A stretch of DNA of 57,717 bases from a bacterium (lineage in GTDB: Bacteria; Myxococcota_A; UBA9160; UBA6930): contig JAAELW010000190.1 of the NCBI GenBank assembly GCA_024226235.1, forward strand, positions 1 through 57,717, written 5' to 3'. This document shows, in pieces, positions 8,512 to 15,947 of the stretch. The notes below the pieces were generated by a model. That model was not told the DNA's origin, searched no databases, and was given only the letters and a program-made list of their open reading frames with translations. The stretch's first letter is position 1. Every line of letters starts with the position of its first letter. Both the position numbers and the translations under genes were made by a program.

Positions 8512-10268
8512 GACGCATCCAACAAGAGCAGCCGACCGGAAGAGAGCTCCCGGCCTTCGGCAAGAACGCGGAAGCGCACCCGCGCCCGCGGCCTATCCAG
8601 TTCCACTTCGAGCACCACCTGACCGCCAGGAAGCAGCATCTCCTTGAACTTGAGCGCCTCGACACCGGCAAGCTGAAGCTCGCCTCCGGCCAACTCTTCC
8701 GCAGCCGCCAGGGCCCAGCCCACCTGGGCGACACCGGGCACCACGGGTGCCCCGGGAAAGTGGCCTTCCAATGCAGCCAGGTCCGTCGGCACGCGAAGTT
8801 CCCTCTCGAGGTGATCGCCCTCACGCCGCCCTCCGAGGATGATCGGTTGCGTCGGACGCTCCAGGACCAGTGCGAGGACGGCCTGCTGGGGCAGCTTTCC
8901 GCGCTCGTCGGTGGGCAACGCGGCGACGAAACGCCAGACACGCGGCAGGAGGACGCGATCCCAATGCGCAGCCAGCTGAGACTGAAGCGCCTGGACGAGG
9001 CCGCGCCGCTCCTGATCGGCCAGCGCGGTCCGGCCCTCGGCGGAGAGCACGACGACCGCAGCCACCCTTGGCTCAGCACTCCGATCGACGACCACCAGTG
9101 CACAGTCGTCGACGAATGCATGCTCGCGAAGCCGACTCTCCATGTCCTCCAGCGAAAGCCGCTTCTCCCCGATCTTCACAACGCGATCCGCACGACCTCG
9201 TAACGCGAAGCGACCCTCATCGTCGACTTCCGCCCGATCGCCCATCTCGAATTCGAGCGTGCCAACCAACGACGGATCGGCACCGACCGAAACGAAGGGC
9301 GAACTCACACGCAGACGACCCGAACCCGGATCGCGTCGCACCCGGACCTGCCCGAACGGGCTCCACCGCGGTGTGGGTCTACCGGCGGGCTGGCTTCGAC
9401 TCGCGACACCACCCGTTTCGGTGGAACCGAAGATCTCGACCGGCGGCACACCGAGTGCAGACTCGACGCTCGCCGCGGTGGCTGGCGGGAGCGGTCCCCC
9501 CGACGAAATCACTCGCAGTACGCGACCCCGCAGATCGCAGAGTTCGGGCCGAGCGACCAGATGCCGAAGATGGGCAGGCGTGGCCACCAACACCGAGGCC
9601 GGGGTATCCGCAAGACGGGGCAGCAGTTCCTCTGGCCGAAGCAGACTCTCGGCCTGGAACATTCGACCCGTCGCGAGCGGCCACAGCACACGCAACAGCA
9701 TCCCGTAGAGATGCTGATGTGGCGCCGTCGCGAAGATCCGGGTCTGGTCGGGCAGATCGACTCCGATACGACGCTCGAGTTCGACCACTTCATCCAGGTG
9801 ACACCAGGCCTTGGGGATTTCCTTCGCGCGGCCGGTCGTTCCCGATGTGAAGAGCTGGACGACGGGCCGTTCCGGGTCGAGCTCGGCCGGCCATGGCTCA
9901 CCGGAGTGGGCAAGGGGATCCAACGCCACGGCGGGCGCCGATTCGGGCGCCGCGCTCGCGGCACCCCGGTCCCTGAGCACGCGATCGCAGAGCGACCGAA
10001 GTTCGCGAAGGGTCCCCGGCTGGCGATTTGGAGGCACCAATGCCTCCCCGCCGACCCGCGCCACCGCGAACATCCCCACCGCAAAGGCGTAGGCACTCGT
10101 GGTATCGAGCAGGATCCTGGCGCCCGCGGGCCCGTCGAGTCGGCGAGCCAGTCCACCGACGTGTCGCAGGAAATCACCGAAGGCATGGGCCGTGTGACGA
10201 TCCCACGCCACCGGCGATTCATCGGTGCGCGACTGCATCAGCAAAGAACGGAGGGGAACACAGGTCAC
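8508..10268 (-). CDS. Adenylating acyl/aryl ligase fused to a hotdog dehydratase
   Basis: A 586-residue two-domain protein. Residues 1 to about 480 form an AMP-dependent ligase with FTSGTTGRAKE (A3), EIFGSTETGG (A5), GDRAEVDDEGRF and GRADRVVKIGEKR (A7-A8) and a late lysine near ERGKLPQQ. About residues 490-586 form a hotdog domain with EGHFPGAPVVPGV (His503), the FabZ-type active-site helix. The ligase would activate the aromatic acid and load it on a carrier protein; the hotdog domain would dehydrate hydroxyacyl intermediates. In the E. coli aryl-polyene system these activities are separate proteins. The start used is GTG 10268, three bases after the carrier-protein stop; ATG 10238 is an alternative. 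Neither has a good ribosome site. Confidence 0.87.
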   Translation of the reverse strand: MTCVPLRSLLMQSRTDESPVAWDRHTAHAFGDFLRHVGGLARRLDGPAGARILLDTTSAYAFAVGMFAVARVGGEALVPPNRQPGTLRELRSLCDRVLRDRGAASAAPESAPAVALDPLAHSGEPWPAELDPERPVVQLFTSGTTGRAKEIPKAWCHLDEVVELERRIGVDLPDQTRIFATAPHQHLYGMLLRVLWPLATGRMFQAESLLRPEELLPRLADTPASVLVATPAHLRHLVARPELCDLRGRVLRVISSGGPLPPATAASVESALGVPPVEIFGSTETGGVASRSQPAGRPTPRWSPFGQVRVRRDPGSGRLRVSSPFVSVGADPSLVGTLEFEMGDRAEVDDEGRFALRGRADRVVKIGEKRLSLEDMESRLREHAFVDDCALVVVDRSAEPRVAAVVVLSAEGRTALADQERRGLVQALQSQLAAHWDRVLLPRVWRFVAALPTDERGKLPQQAVLALVLERPTQPIILGGRREGDHLERELRVPTDLAALEGHFPGAPVVPGVAQVGWALAAAEELAGGELQLAGVEALKFKEMLLPGGQVVLEVELDRPRARVRFRVLAEGRELSSGRLLLLDAS

Positions 10269-10271
10269 GAA

Positions 10272-10517
10272 TCAGACCAGCCGCGCCGCCACCAGATCGA
10301 CGACGTCTTGTAGCGTGGTGAGGGATTGCAGGTCGTCTTCTTCGATCTCGAGATCGATCGCGTCCTCGAGCCGCACCAGAAGTGCAACCGCGTCGACACT
10401 GTCGAGATCCAGATCGTCCGCCAGGTGAGCGGCAGGACGCAAGTCCTCGTCGGCGAACGAGAACTCAGCGCGCAGCACCTTGCGCACAATGCCCCAGATC
10501 TCTTCGGTCGAAGCCAC
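10272..10517 (-). CDS. Acyl carrier protein 1
   Basis: An 81-residue acidic carrier protein. Ser40 in DLDLDSVDAV is the expected phosphopantetheine attachment site. It lies directly between a second carrier protein and the ligase-dehydratase fusion, with gaps of 6 and 3 bases. Two carriers next to each other are usual in aryl-polyene clusters, one for the aryl starter and one for extension; which does which cannot be told here. Confidence 0.9.
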   Translation of the reverse strand: MASTEEIWGIVRKVLRAEFSFADEDLRPAAHLADDLDLDSVDAVALLVRLEDAIDLEIEEDDLQSLTTLQDVVDLVAARLV

Positions 10518-10523
10518 CGCGGC

Positions 10524-10787
10524 CTAGCTGCGCTGCACCGTGACGAACTGCGCCAGGCTCTCTACCGAATAGAAGATCTTCTGGTTCTCGTCCGGGTCGT
10601 CTCCGACGGTGACGCCGTACTTCTCCTCCAGGGACATCGCCAGCTCCAATGCGTCGATCGAATCCAGGCCGAGCCCTTCGACGAAGAGCGGCGCCGCGGT
10701 CTCGATCTCTTCGGGCGCGATGTCCTCGAGTGCAAGAGACTCGACGATGATCTTCTTGATCTCCAGGGCAAGCGCTTCGTCAGTCAA
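10524..10787 (-). CDS. Acyl carrier protein 2
   Basis: An 87-residue acidic carrier protein with Ser43 in GLGLDSIDALEL as the phosphopantetheine site. It is of the type seen beside aryl-polyene ligases. The start is TTG at 10787, overlapping the acyltransferase stop by 8 bases, with AAGGTG seven bases upstream; no ATG or GTG lies in the right place. The slightly longer C-terminus (YSVESLAQFV) differs from carrier protein 1, so the two are not recent duplicates. Confidence 0.88.
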   Translation of the reverse strand: MTDEALALEIKKIIVESLALEDIAPEEIETAAPLFVEGLGLDSIDALELAMSLEEKYGVTVGDDPDENQKIFYSVESLAQFVTVQRS

Positions 10788-11544
10788 GTTCGAGCACCTT
10801 CATATAGAGGCCACGCAGCGCGGCCGTGAGTTTGCGGGCGGCAAGCATCGGAGGTTCGGTTCCATCGAGCACCTTGCCCGGGGAGAAGGGCGGCATCACC
10901 CGCAACTCCACATCCGGCGTCCGATCGGGAACCTCATACCAACGCTCGCCCTTCTTCAAGATCGGGGGATCCATGCGGATCACCACCGGCAACAGATCAC
11001 ATCCGCTCCGAAGAGCGATATGGGCCGCGCCCCGCGCGAAGTGGCCCAGACCATTCCTCGGAGAACGCGTGCCCTCCGGGAACATCACCACAGTGCGTCC
11101 GGCGCGCAAGCGTTCCACGGCTTCATCGACGGAGGCCTGGGCAGCGTCGCTGGGAATGAACGCCACGGCCTTGCCGACGCTGCGAATCAGCGGGACGCGG
11201 GCCCAGGTCGGACTCATGAAGTTGTCCGCCTGCGGCAGATGCCGGACGACCAGCGCCGAGTCGATCGCCGATGGATGGTTGACGACGATCAGGCGCGGGC
11301 CAGGCCCTACGAGTGCGTCGGTTCCGACGTTGTGCAGCCGAAACAGGTCCAGCGCCACCATCAGCCGCACGAAGCTATCGTAGCTCCGGCGGAGAATCCG
11401 CTGGGCGGCATCTCGGCCCGCGGGGACACCGAGAAGACGGCGCAACCCCAGCCAGAGCGTGATCACCAACGCCCCGAGCCCATAGTACGCAAAGGCCAGC
11501 CCGGTCCGGAGCTGACGCGATTTCAGCTTGAACCAGCGTCCCAC
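10780..11544 (-). CDS. PlsC-like 1-acylglycerol-phosphate acyltransferase, operon head
   Basis: A 254-residue acyltransferase with NHPSAID (His90 to Asp95, the HX4D catalytic motif) and FPEGTRS (from Phe155), after an N-terminal hydrophobic helix. It probably transfers an acyl or polyene group to a phosphate-bearing lipid acceptor at the membrane. I chose GTG 11544: it gives the normal family length, leaves room for the divergent promoter, and has TATCGT nine bases upstream. Reading further, to 11610 or 11664, would run into the start of the divergent lyase gene. It is the first gene of the minus-strand pigment operon. Confidence 0.82.
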   Translation of the reverse strand: MGRWFKLKSRQLRTGLAFAYYGLGALVITLWLGLRRLLGVPAGRDAAQRILRRSYDSFVRLMVALDLFRLHNVGTDALVGPGPRLIVVNHPSAIDSALVVRHLPQADNFMSPTWARVPLIRSVGKAVAFIPSDAAQASVDEAVERLRAGRTVVMFPEGTRSPRNGLGHFARGAAHIALRSGCDLLPVVIRMDPPILKKGERWYEVPDRTPDVELRVMPPFSPGKVLDGTEPPMLAARKLTAALRGLYMKVLELD

Positions 11545-11553
11545 AGCACCCAG

Positions 11554-11559
11554 ACGATA
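11554..11559 (-). promoter_or_regulatory. -10-like TATCGT of the pigment operon
   Basis: On the minus strand TATCGT ends nine bases before the GTG at 11544. With the hexamer at 11605-11610 it forms a back-to-back promoter pair inside the 73-base gap between the operon and the divergent lyase gene. Confidence 0.4.
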
Positions 11560-11604
11560 CCACCTCGGAGCCGCGGACCCCGGGGATATTCCTTGCCCTT
11601 CCGG

Positions 11605-11610
11605 TAGCAT
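11605..11610 (+). promoter_or_regulatory. -10-like TAGCAT before the ammonia-lyase start
   Basis: TAGCAT ends 7 bases before the GTG at 11618, where no ribosome-binding site is visible. This suggests a leaderless transcript and supports that GTG as the start. Confidence 0.4.
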
Positions 11611-11617
11611 CACGAGC

Positions 11618-13144
11618 GTGGAATCCGAGACCTTCTGGCTTGGCCGGAGCCCGCTGCAGCTCACCGATGTGCTGGCCCTGGCACGGGGCGAGCGCCCGAT
11701 GGCCCTTTGGCAGGACGAGGGCTATCGGCGGAGGCTGCGCATGGGCCAGCAGGCCGTGCGCTCCAGGCTGGCCGAAGGCAATCCGGTCTATGGTGTCACC
11801 ACCGGCGTCGGAGCTTCGGTGGGCAACTCGATCCCACAGGCGCTGCAGCAGGAAATGCCCCACCAACTGCTGCGCTTCCACGGCTGCGGCACGGGTCGCA
11901 TCCTCGAACAGGAGGAGGCGGCCGCCGTGCTCGTGGTGCGCACGGCCTCCCTCGCCCGCGGGCACTCGGGCGTCAGCGAGACCTTGCTCGAACGGTTGTG
12001 CCTGGCGCTCGAGCACCGCCTGCTGCCTCGTATCCCGGCCGAGGGCTCGGTCGGAGCCAGCGGTGACCTGACGCCGCTCTCCTATCTGGCCGCCATGCTG
12101 ATCGGCGAGCGCGAGGCGACCCTCGGTGGGCGGCTTCTCTCCGCGAATGCCGCCTGGGCCGAACTCGGCGTGGAGCCCATTCGGCTCGGCCCGAAGGAGA
12201 GCCTGGCCTTGATGAACGGCACCAGCATGATGGCGGCCCTCGGCTGCCTCGTCTGGGAGCAGGGACAGAAACTGGCTCGCCTGGCGGCCGCGATCACAGC
12301 CATCGTCAGTGAGGTTTGCCACGGCAACCCGGATCACTTCGACGCGCGAATCTTCTCCTGGAAGCCCCACCCGGGCACCGAACAGGCCGCAGCCTGGATT
12401 CGCGAAGACCTGGAGCGCGACGACGCGCTGCGCCGGGACCGCCTGCAGGACCGCTACTCGATCCGCTGCGCGCCTCACGTGCTAGGCGTGCTGCTCGACG
12501 CCGCCTCCTTTGCCAAGGAGCTGCTCGAAGTCGAGGTGAATGGAGTGAATGACAACCCGCTCGTCGATCCGGAGCAGGGTGATGTACTGCACGGTGGCAA
12601 CTTCTATGGCGGACACGTGGCCCTGGCCATGGACACGTTGAAGACCGCGATCGCCAGCGTGGCCGATCTGCTCGACCGCCAGCTCACCCTGCTCTGCTGC
12701 CCCGAAACGAGCGGCGGCCTGCCCGAGAACCTGGTGGCCCAGACCGGGGACGGCGCACTCGTCCACCATGGCTTCAAGGCGATGCAGATCAGCGCTTCCG
12801 CGCTGACCGCCGAGGCCCTGAAGCTCACCATGCCCGCCGCTGCGTTCAGCCGCAGCACCGAATCGCACAACCAGGACAAGGTGAGCATGGGCACGATCGC
12901 CGCCCGCGACGGCTTGCGCATCGCTGAACTCACCGAGACGGTGGGATCGATCGCAGTGCTGGCCGCATGCCAGGCAGTCGACCTGCGCGAGCGAGACGGG
13001 CAGGCTCCGGGGCGCCGCGCCGGCTTGCTGCGAGACGCCATCCGCAAGGTCGTGCCCGGCCTCGAACAGGATCGGCGGCAAGATGACGACATCGCTCGGG
13101 TGCTCGATCTGCACCGCACCGGAAACACCGGCCTGGAGCCTTGA
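11618..13144 (+). CDS. MIO-type aromatic amino acid ammonia-lyase
   Basis: A 508-residue HAL/PAL/TAL family enzyme that eliminates ammonia from an aromatic amino acid, most simply giving a cinnamate or coumarate starter for the polyene. The MIO-forming triad is Ala147-Ser148-Gly149 in GSVGASGDLTP, with Tyr58 in VYGVTTGVG, NDNPLV and FYGGHVALAMD also conserved. At the substrate-selectivity position it reads RFHGCG (Phe87-His88), unlike the Ser-His of histidase or the His-Leu of Rhodobacter TAL, so tyrosine or phenylalanine cannot be decided by motif. The start is GTG 11618. It is divergent from the pigment operon and overlaps the next gene by four bases. Confidence 0.88.
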   Translation: MESETFWLGRSPLQLTDVLALARGERPMALWQDEGYRRRLRMGQQAVRSRLAEGNPVYGVTTGVGASVGNSIPQALQQEMPHQLLRFHGCGTGRILEQEEAAAVLVVRTASLARGHSGVSETLLERLCLALEHRLLPRIPAEGSVGASGDLTPLSYLAAMLIGEREATLGGRLLSANAAWAELGVEPIRLGPKESLALMNGTSMMAALGCLVWEQGQKLARLAAAITAIVSEVCHGNPDHFDARIFSWKPHPGTEQAAAWIREDLERDDALRRDRLQDRYSIRCAPHVLGVLLDAASFAKELLEVEVNGVNDNPLVDPEQGDVLHGGNFYGGHVALAMDTLKTAIASVADLLDRQLTLLCCPETSGGLPENLVAQTGDGALVHHGFKAMQISASALTAEALKLTMPAAAFSRSTESHNQDKVSMGTIAARDGLRIAELTETVGSIAVLAACQAVDLRERDGQAPGRRAGLLRDAIRKVVPGLEQDRRQDDDIARVLDLHRTGNTGLEP

Positions 13145-13608
13145 TCGCGGCGAAGACCCTCGGCGTGATGGCCTGGTTCGCGACGATGTTCTTCATCCTC
13201 GGACCCTGGCTGGTTCTGCGAGCATCGGACAGCAGCTTCGCGGACGGCTTGCGCCACTCGTCGGTGGCCGGAAAGGCGGCCCTCGTGCTCGCGACCGTCG
13301 TCCTGACCGTGCAGGTGGTCCAGTTCGTGCGTCTCGGCCGCGGAACCCCCGCACCCTTCGACCCGCCACAGGCTTTCGTGGCCGTGGGCCCCTACCGATA
13401 CTCCCGCAATCCGATGTACCTGCTCTACGTCGCAGTCATGCTGACCGAAGCCTGGGCGTTTGCCTGCCCGGCGCTCGTGCTCTATGCGGCGGGCTTCTTC
13501 GCATTGACACACTTCTTCGTGACGAAGCTGGAGGAACCCGGTTTGCGCAGGCGCTTCGGCCAGAGCTACGAAGCCTATGCGGAGCGAGTTCCACGCTGGC
13601 TCTGGTGA
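13141..13608 (+). CDS. ICMT/PEMT-like membrane methyltransferase
   Basis: A 155-residue integral membrane protein with about four hydrophobic helices and the isoprenylcysteine carboxyl methyltransferase signature: GPYRYSRNPMYLL, then LEEPGLRRRFG, SYEAY and VPRWLW. These residues bind S-adenosylmethionine in the ICMT/PEMT family. It starts with TTG at 13141 in a TTGA overlap with the ammonia-lyase gene, so the two are probably made together. In this setting it could methylate the aryl head group or a carboxyl end of the product; that is inference. S-adenosylhomocysteinase lies 14 kb away. Confidence 0.8.
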   Translation: MIAAKTLGVMAWFATMFFILGPWLVLRASDSSFADGLRHSSVAGKAALVLATVVLTVQVVQFVRLGRGTPAPFDPPQAFVAVGPYRYSRNPMYLLYVAVMLTEAWAFACPALVLYAAGFFALTHFFVTKLEEPGLRRRFGQSYEAYAERVPRWLW

Positions 13609-13626
13609 ACGTTTCCGCTCGCTCGT

Positions 13627-13665
13627 AGCCAGCCTGACCGCACTTTCGCACCGTCATGGCTGGCT
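13627..13665. terminator. Hairpin between convergent genes
   Basis: agccagcc (13627-13634) pairs with ggctggct (13658-13665), and inner GAC (13636-13638) and GTC (13653-13655) extend the stem with small bulges. It sits between the convergent methyltransferase and small-membrane-protein genes, where it could stop transcription from both sides. There is no strong T run. Confidence 0.4.
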
Positions 13666-13676
13666 TGTGCGAGGGG

Positions 13677-14060
13677 CTATTTCAAATAGAGCTGCGCTTT
13701 CGTGACGAGTTGGCCGTTCTCGAACGTCACGTTCATATGGGAGGCATCGCTGTTCTGCCATACGGACATGCGGGTCTGCCCATTCGCATCGTTGCCCCCC
13801 GAAGCGGACACAACTCCCGGGGCGCCAACGATTGCCACCACTTCCTGAATGCTCATGCCTTCCCTGAGTTGCTCGAATTCCGCGAGCGTAACGATCGGCG
13901 GCGGATCTTCCGCCTTGTTCAGGTCTTGCGTCTCGACGTCGTTCACCGACATCCCGACGCCGACGAGTATGACCGCACAGACACTCGGCACCAGCATGAC
14001 CAGTGTTGTTCCCAGGATCAGGAGCTTCATCTCCTTGGCGAGTTTCTTCAACTCCCTCAC
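13677..14060 (-). CDS. Small anchored protein, DUF3862/SmpA-like domain
   Basis: A 127-residue protein. Residues 12-36 form one membrane segment or uncleaved signal (LLILGTTLVMLVPSVCAVIL). The rest looks like a small beta-lactamase-inhibitor-like/DUF3862 domain: FEQLREGMSIQEVVAIVG, then VWQNSDASHMNVTFENGQL and a final lysine-rich strand. Such domains are usually exported and bind other proteins. The start GTG 14060 has GGAGG very close upstream; TTG 14051 or ATG 14030 are possible. Function is unknown. It is convergent with the methyltransferase gene and separated from it by a hairpin. Confidence 0.65.
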   Translation of the reverse strand: MRELKKLAKEMKLLILGTTLVMLVPSVCAVILVGVGMSVNDVETQDLNKAEDPPPIVTLAEFEQLREGMSIQEVVAIVGAPGVVSASGGNDANGQTRMSVWQNSDASHMNVTFENGQLVTKAQLYLK

Positions 14061-14159
14061 ACCTCCGTCCGCGGCCCGGAGGACGCGGGGATCCGTCAGC
14101 TCCTTCGAGGGACTACAGACCTTCGTGAGACGAACCGGGAGTCTACGTCACTGGCCGTG

Positions 14160-14176
14160 GGAGCGTAAGTCGCTCC
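14160..14176 (-). terminator. Short hairpin downstream of the luciferase-like gene
   Basis: ggagcg-taagt-cgctcc is a perfect 6-base stem with a 5-base loop. It lies 20 bases past the stop of the luciferase-like gene on the minus strand, but with no T run, so a terminator role is only possible. The rest of 14061-14195 shows nothing else. Confidence 0.3.
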
Positions 14177-14195
14177 GAAGTGCCCACCTGACCAC

Positions 14196-15050
14196 TCAAC
14201 CGACGCTCCGCTGACGCAGCGAAGCCGCTCGTGTAGCTAGGCGCTCGACCTCCGGCGCTATTGCCTCCGGGGCCAGCTCTGGGGCCAGCGGAAGGATCCA
14301 ATCGCAGCAGACGATCTCGCGCTGCCCACCGATGCCCGGGAGCACATCCGTGCCGGTTTCGAGCAGGAACGCCACACGAGACGCCTGCCCAGCGGCCAGG
14401 GTTTCGAGGTACGGCTCGACGGAAACCCCGGCGCGCACCAGCAACCCCTGATCGCGTTGCGCCACGCGGCGTTGTGCAGCGGGTGCCTCCACACCAATCC
14501 AAAGTGGGGGTCCGCCTGACTGGATCGGTCGCGGATGAACATCCACGCTCTCGGTGGGAAAGAAATGCCCGTCGAATTCGAGAGGGCCTCGCCAAGCAGC
14601 CGCGATCAAGTCCAAGGCCTCTTCGAAACGGGCGGTTCTCTCCTCCGCGTCCACACCGAAGTGCGCGAGGGCCGCGGGATCGGCTCCCAGACCCACGCCC
14701 AGCTCGAAGCGTCCGGCAGAGAGCCCGTCCAGGGAAGCTGCATCCTCGGCCACGCGAAGCGGGTGGTAGAAAGGCAGGGGCAACAGACCGCTGGCGATTC
14801 GCAGCCGTTGGGTGCGCATCGCGACCGCGGCGCAGAGGATCAGTGCGGATGGAACCAGGGATGCCTCGGAGGTCGGCCGTTCGGCGATCCACAGAACATC
14901 GAAACCCTGCGCTTCGGCCTGAGGTGCGGCTTCCTGAAGCGCGGCCAACCGCTCACCGGCCAGCGCACCATCGGCGAGGCGCGGATCGAACCGCAGCCCG
15001 ACCCGGGTGCGCGGCTCGGGAGGAACGTCTTCCCGACTGGATTCTGCCAT
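14196..15050 (-). CDS. LLM-class flavin/F420-dependent oxidoreductase
   Basis: A 284-residue luciferase-like monooxygenase-family protein (TIM barrel). Typical elements are RVGLRFDPR at the first strand, QGFDVLWIAE, the RLRIASGLLPLPFYHPLRVAEDAAS-type barrel segment (residues about 84-108), LSAGRFELGVGLG, and the late GGPPLWIGVEAP. It would oxidise or reduce an unknown organic substrate with FMN or F420. The start is ATG 15050, with a TAGTCT hexamer seven bases upstream. It is a single gene on its strand; the neighbours do not reveal the substrate. Confidence 0.82.
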   Translation of the reverse strand: MAESSREDVPPEPRTRVGLRFDPRLADGALAGERLAALQEAAPQAEAQGFDVLWIAERPTSEASLVPSALILCAAVAMRTQRLRIASGLLPLPFYHPLRVAEDAASLDGLSAGRFELGVGLGADPAALAHFGVDAEERTARFEEALDLIAAAWRGPLEFDGHFFPTESVDVHPRPIQSGGPPLWIGVEAPAAQRRVAQRDQGLLVRAGVSVEPYLETLAAGQASRVAFLLETGTDVLPGIGGQREIVCCDWILPLAPELAPEAIAPEVERLATRAASLRQRSVG

Positions 15051-15057
15051 GGGCCCG

Positions 15058-15063
15058 AGACTA
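15058..15063 (-). promoter_or_regulatory. -10-like TAGTCT before the luciferase-like gene
   Basis: On the minus strand TAGTCT ends 7 bases before the ATG at 15050, with no ribosome-binding site between; consistent with a leaderless transcript. Confidence 0.42.
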
Positions 15064-15157
15064 GCCGGCTTCAGGAAGCTGCCTGCTACCCTGCCGCTTC
15101 GAGCCTTGGATCTGCGAACGGAAAGGGCAGGATCTGGACATTCAGGGGAAACACGTC

Positions 15158-15943
15158 GTGATCACGGGAGCCAGCGGCGGCCTGGGCCGAATGCTGTGTC
15201 GACAGCTGATCGACTCGGGAGCCCGCGTCAGCGCACTCGACCTCAATCGAGAGGAGCTCGCGGTGCTGGCCGATTCGATCTCCTCGGATCGATTCCAGTC
15301 CTGGCGACTGGACGTGACGGATGCCGGGCAATGCGAGGAGGTCCTGGAAGCGGTCGTCGCCAAGAGCGGTGAAGCAGACCTGTTGATCGCCAATGCGGGA
15401 ATCACGCATTTCAGCAGCGTATTGGAGACCGGACTGTCTACGATCGATCAGGTCATGGCCGTCAACTTCAGTGGAAGCGTCAACTGCTGCAAGCTGCTGC
15501 TGCCGGGTCTGATCCGGCGTCGGGGCATGGTCGTCGCGGTATCCAGCGTCGCGGGTTTCACGCCACTTCACGGACGCTCCGCCTATGCGGCCAGCAAGCA
15601 CGCGATGATCGGGTTCTTCGCGACCCTGCGCGCCGAGGTGGCAGAGCATGGAATGCGGGTGATGATCGTCTGCCCCTCGTTCATCGATACCCAGAAGGAC
15701 AATCTGGAGGGCGCTGGCCTCTACGAGGGAACAGCGCGACCGGGCCAGGCGAGTCAGACGGTGGGCAAGAGCATGACGCCGAAAGAGGCAGCATCGATCA
15801 TGATCCGTGCCATCGAGAAGGAGAGCCGGTTCCTGCTGCTGGGGCGCGTCGCACAGATCTCATGGTGGCTCTCCCGGCTCTTTCCCTCCTTGCTGGAGCG
15901 AATCATGGTCCGGCAGACCCGCCGCGAGGTCGAGAATCACTGA
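15158..15943 (+). CDS. Short-chain dehydrogenase with an unclear start
   Basis: A 261-residue SDR when started at GTG 15158, which would begin MITGASGGLG. That lacks the first residues of the usual opening strand. The in-frame bases just upstream encode DIQGKHVV, which fits the family, and could start at CTG 15134 with AGGGCAGG upstream; no in-frame ATG, GTG or TTG is nearby. GTG 15158 does have AGGGG nine bases before it. Other motifs: NAGIT, SSVAG, YAASK and a hydrophobic C-terminal segment (LLLGRVAQISWWLSRLFPSL) suggesting membrane contact. The substrate is unknown. It converges on the thiamine-diphosphate enzyme gene. Confidence 0.8.
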   Translation: MITGASGGLGRMLCRQLIDSGARVSALDLNREELAVLADSISSDRFQSWRLDVTDAGQCEEVLEAVVAKSGEADLLIANAGITHFSSVLETGLSTIDQVMAVNFSGSVNCCKLLLPGLIRRRGMVVAVSSVAGFTPLHGRSAYAASKHAMIGFFATLRAEVAEHGMRVMIVCPSFIDTQKDNLEGAGLYEGTARPGQASQTVGKSMTPKEAASIMIRAIEKESRFLLLGRVAQISWWLSRLFPSLLERIMVRQTRREVENH

Positions 15944-15947
15944 CCCC

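Noticed and set aside
92-13608. A dialkylresorcinol/flexirubin cluster
   Set aside because: No DarA- or DarB-like genes are seen in the window, so only the aryl-polyene half of such pigments is supported.
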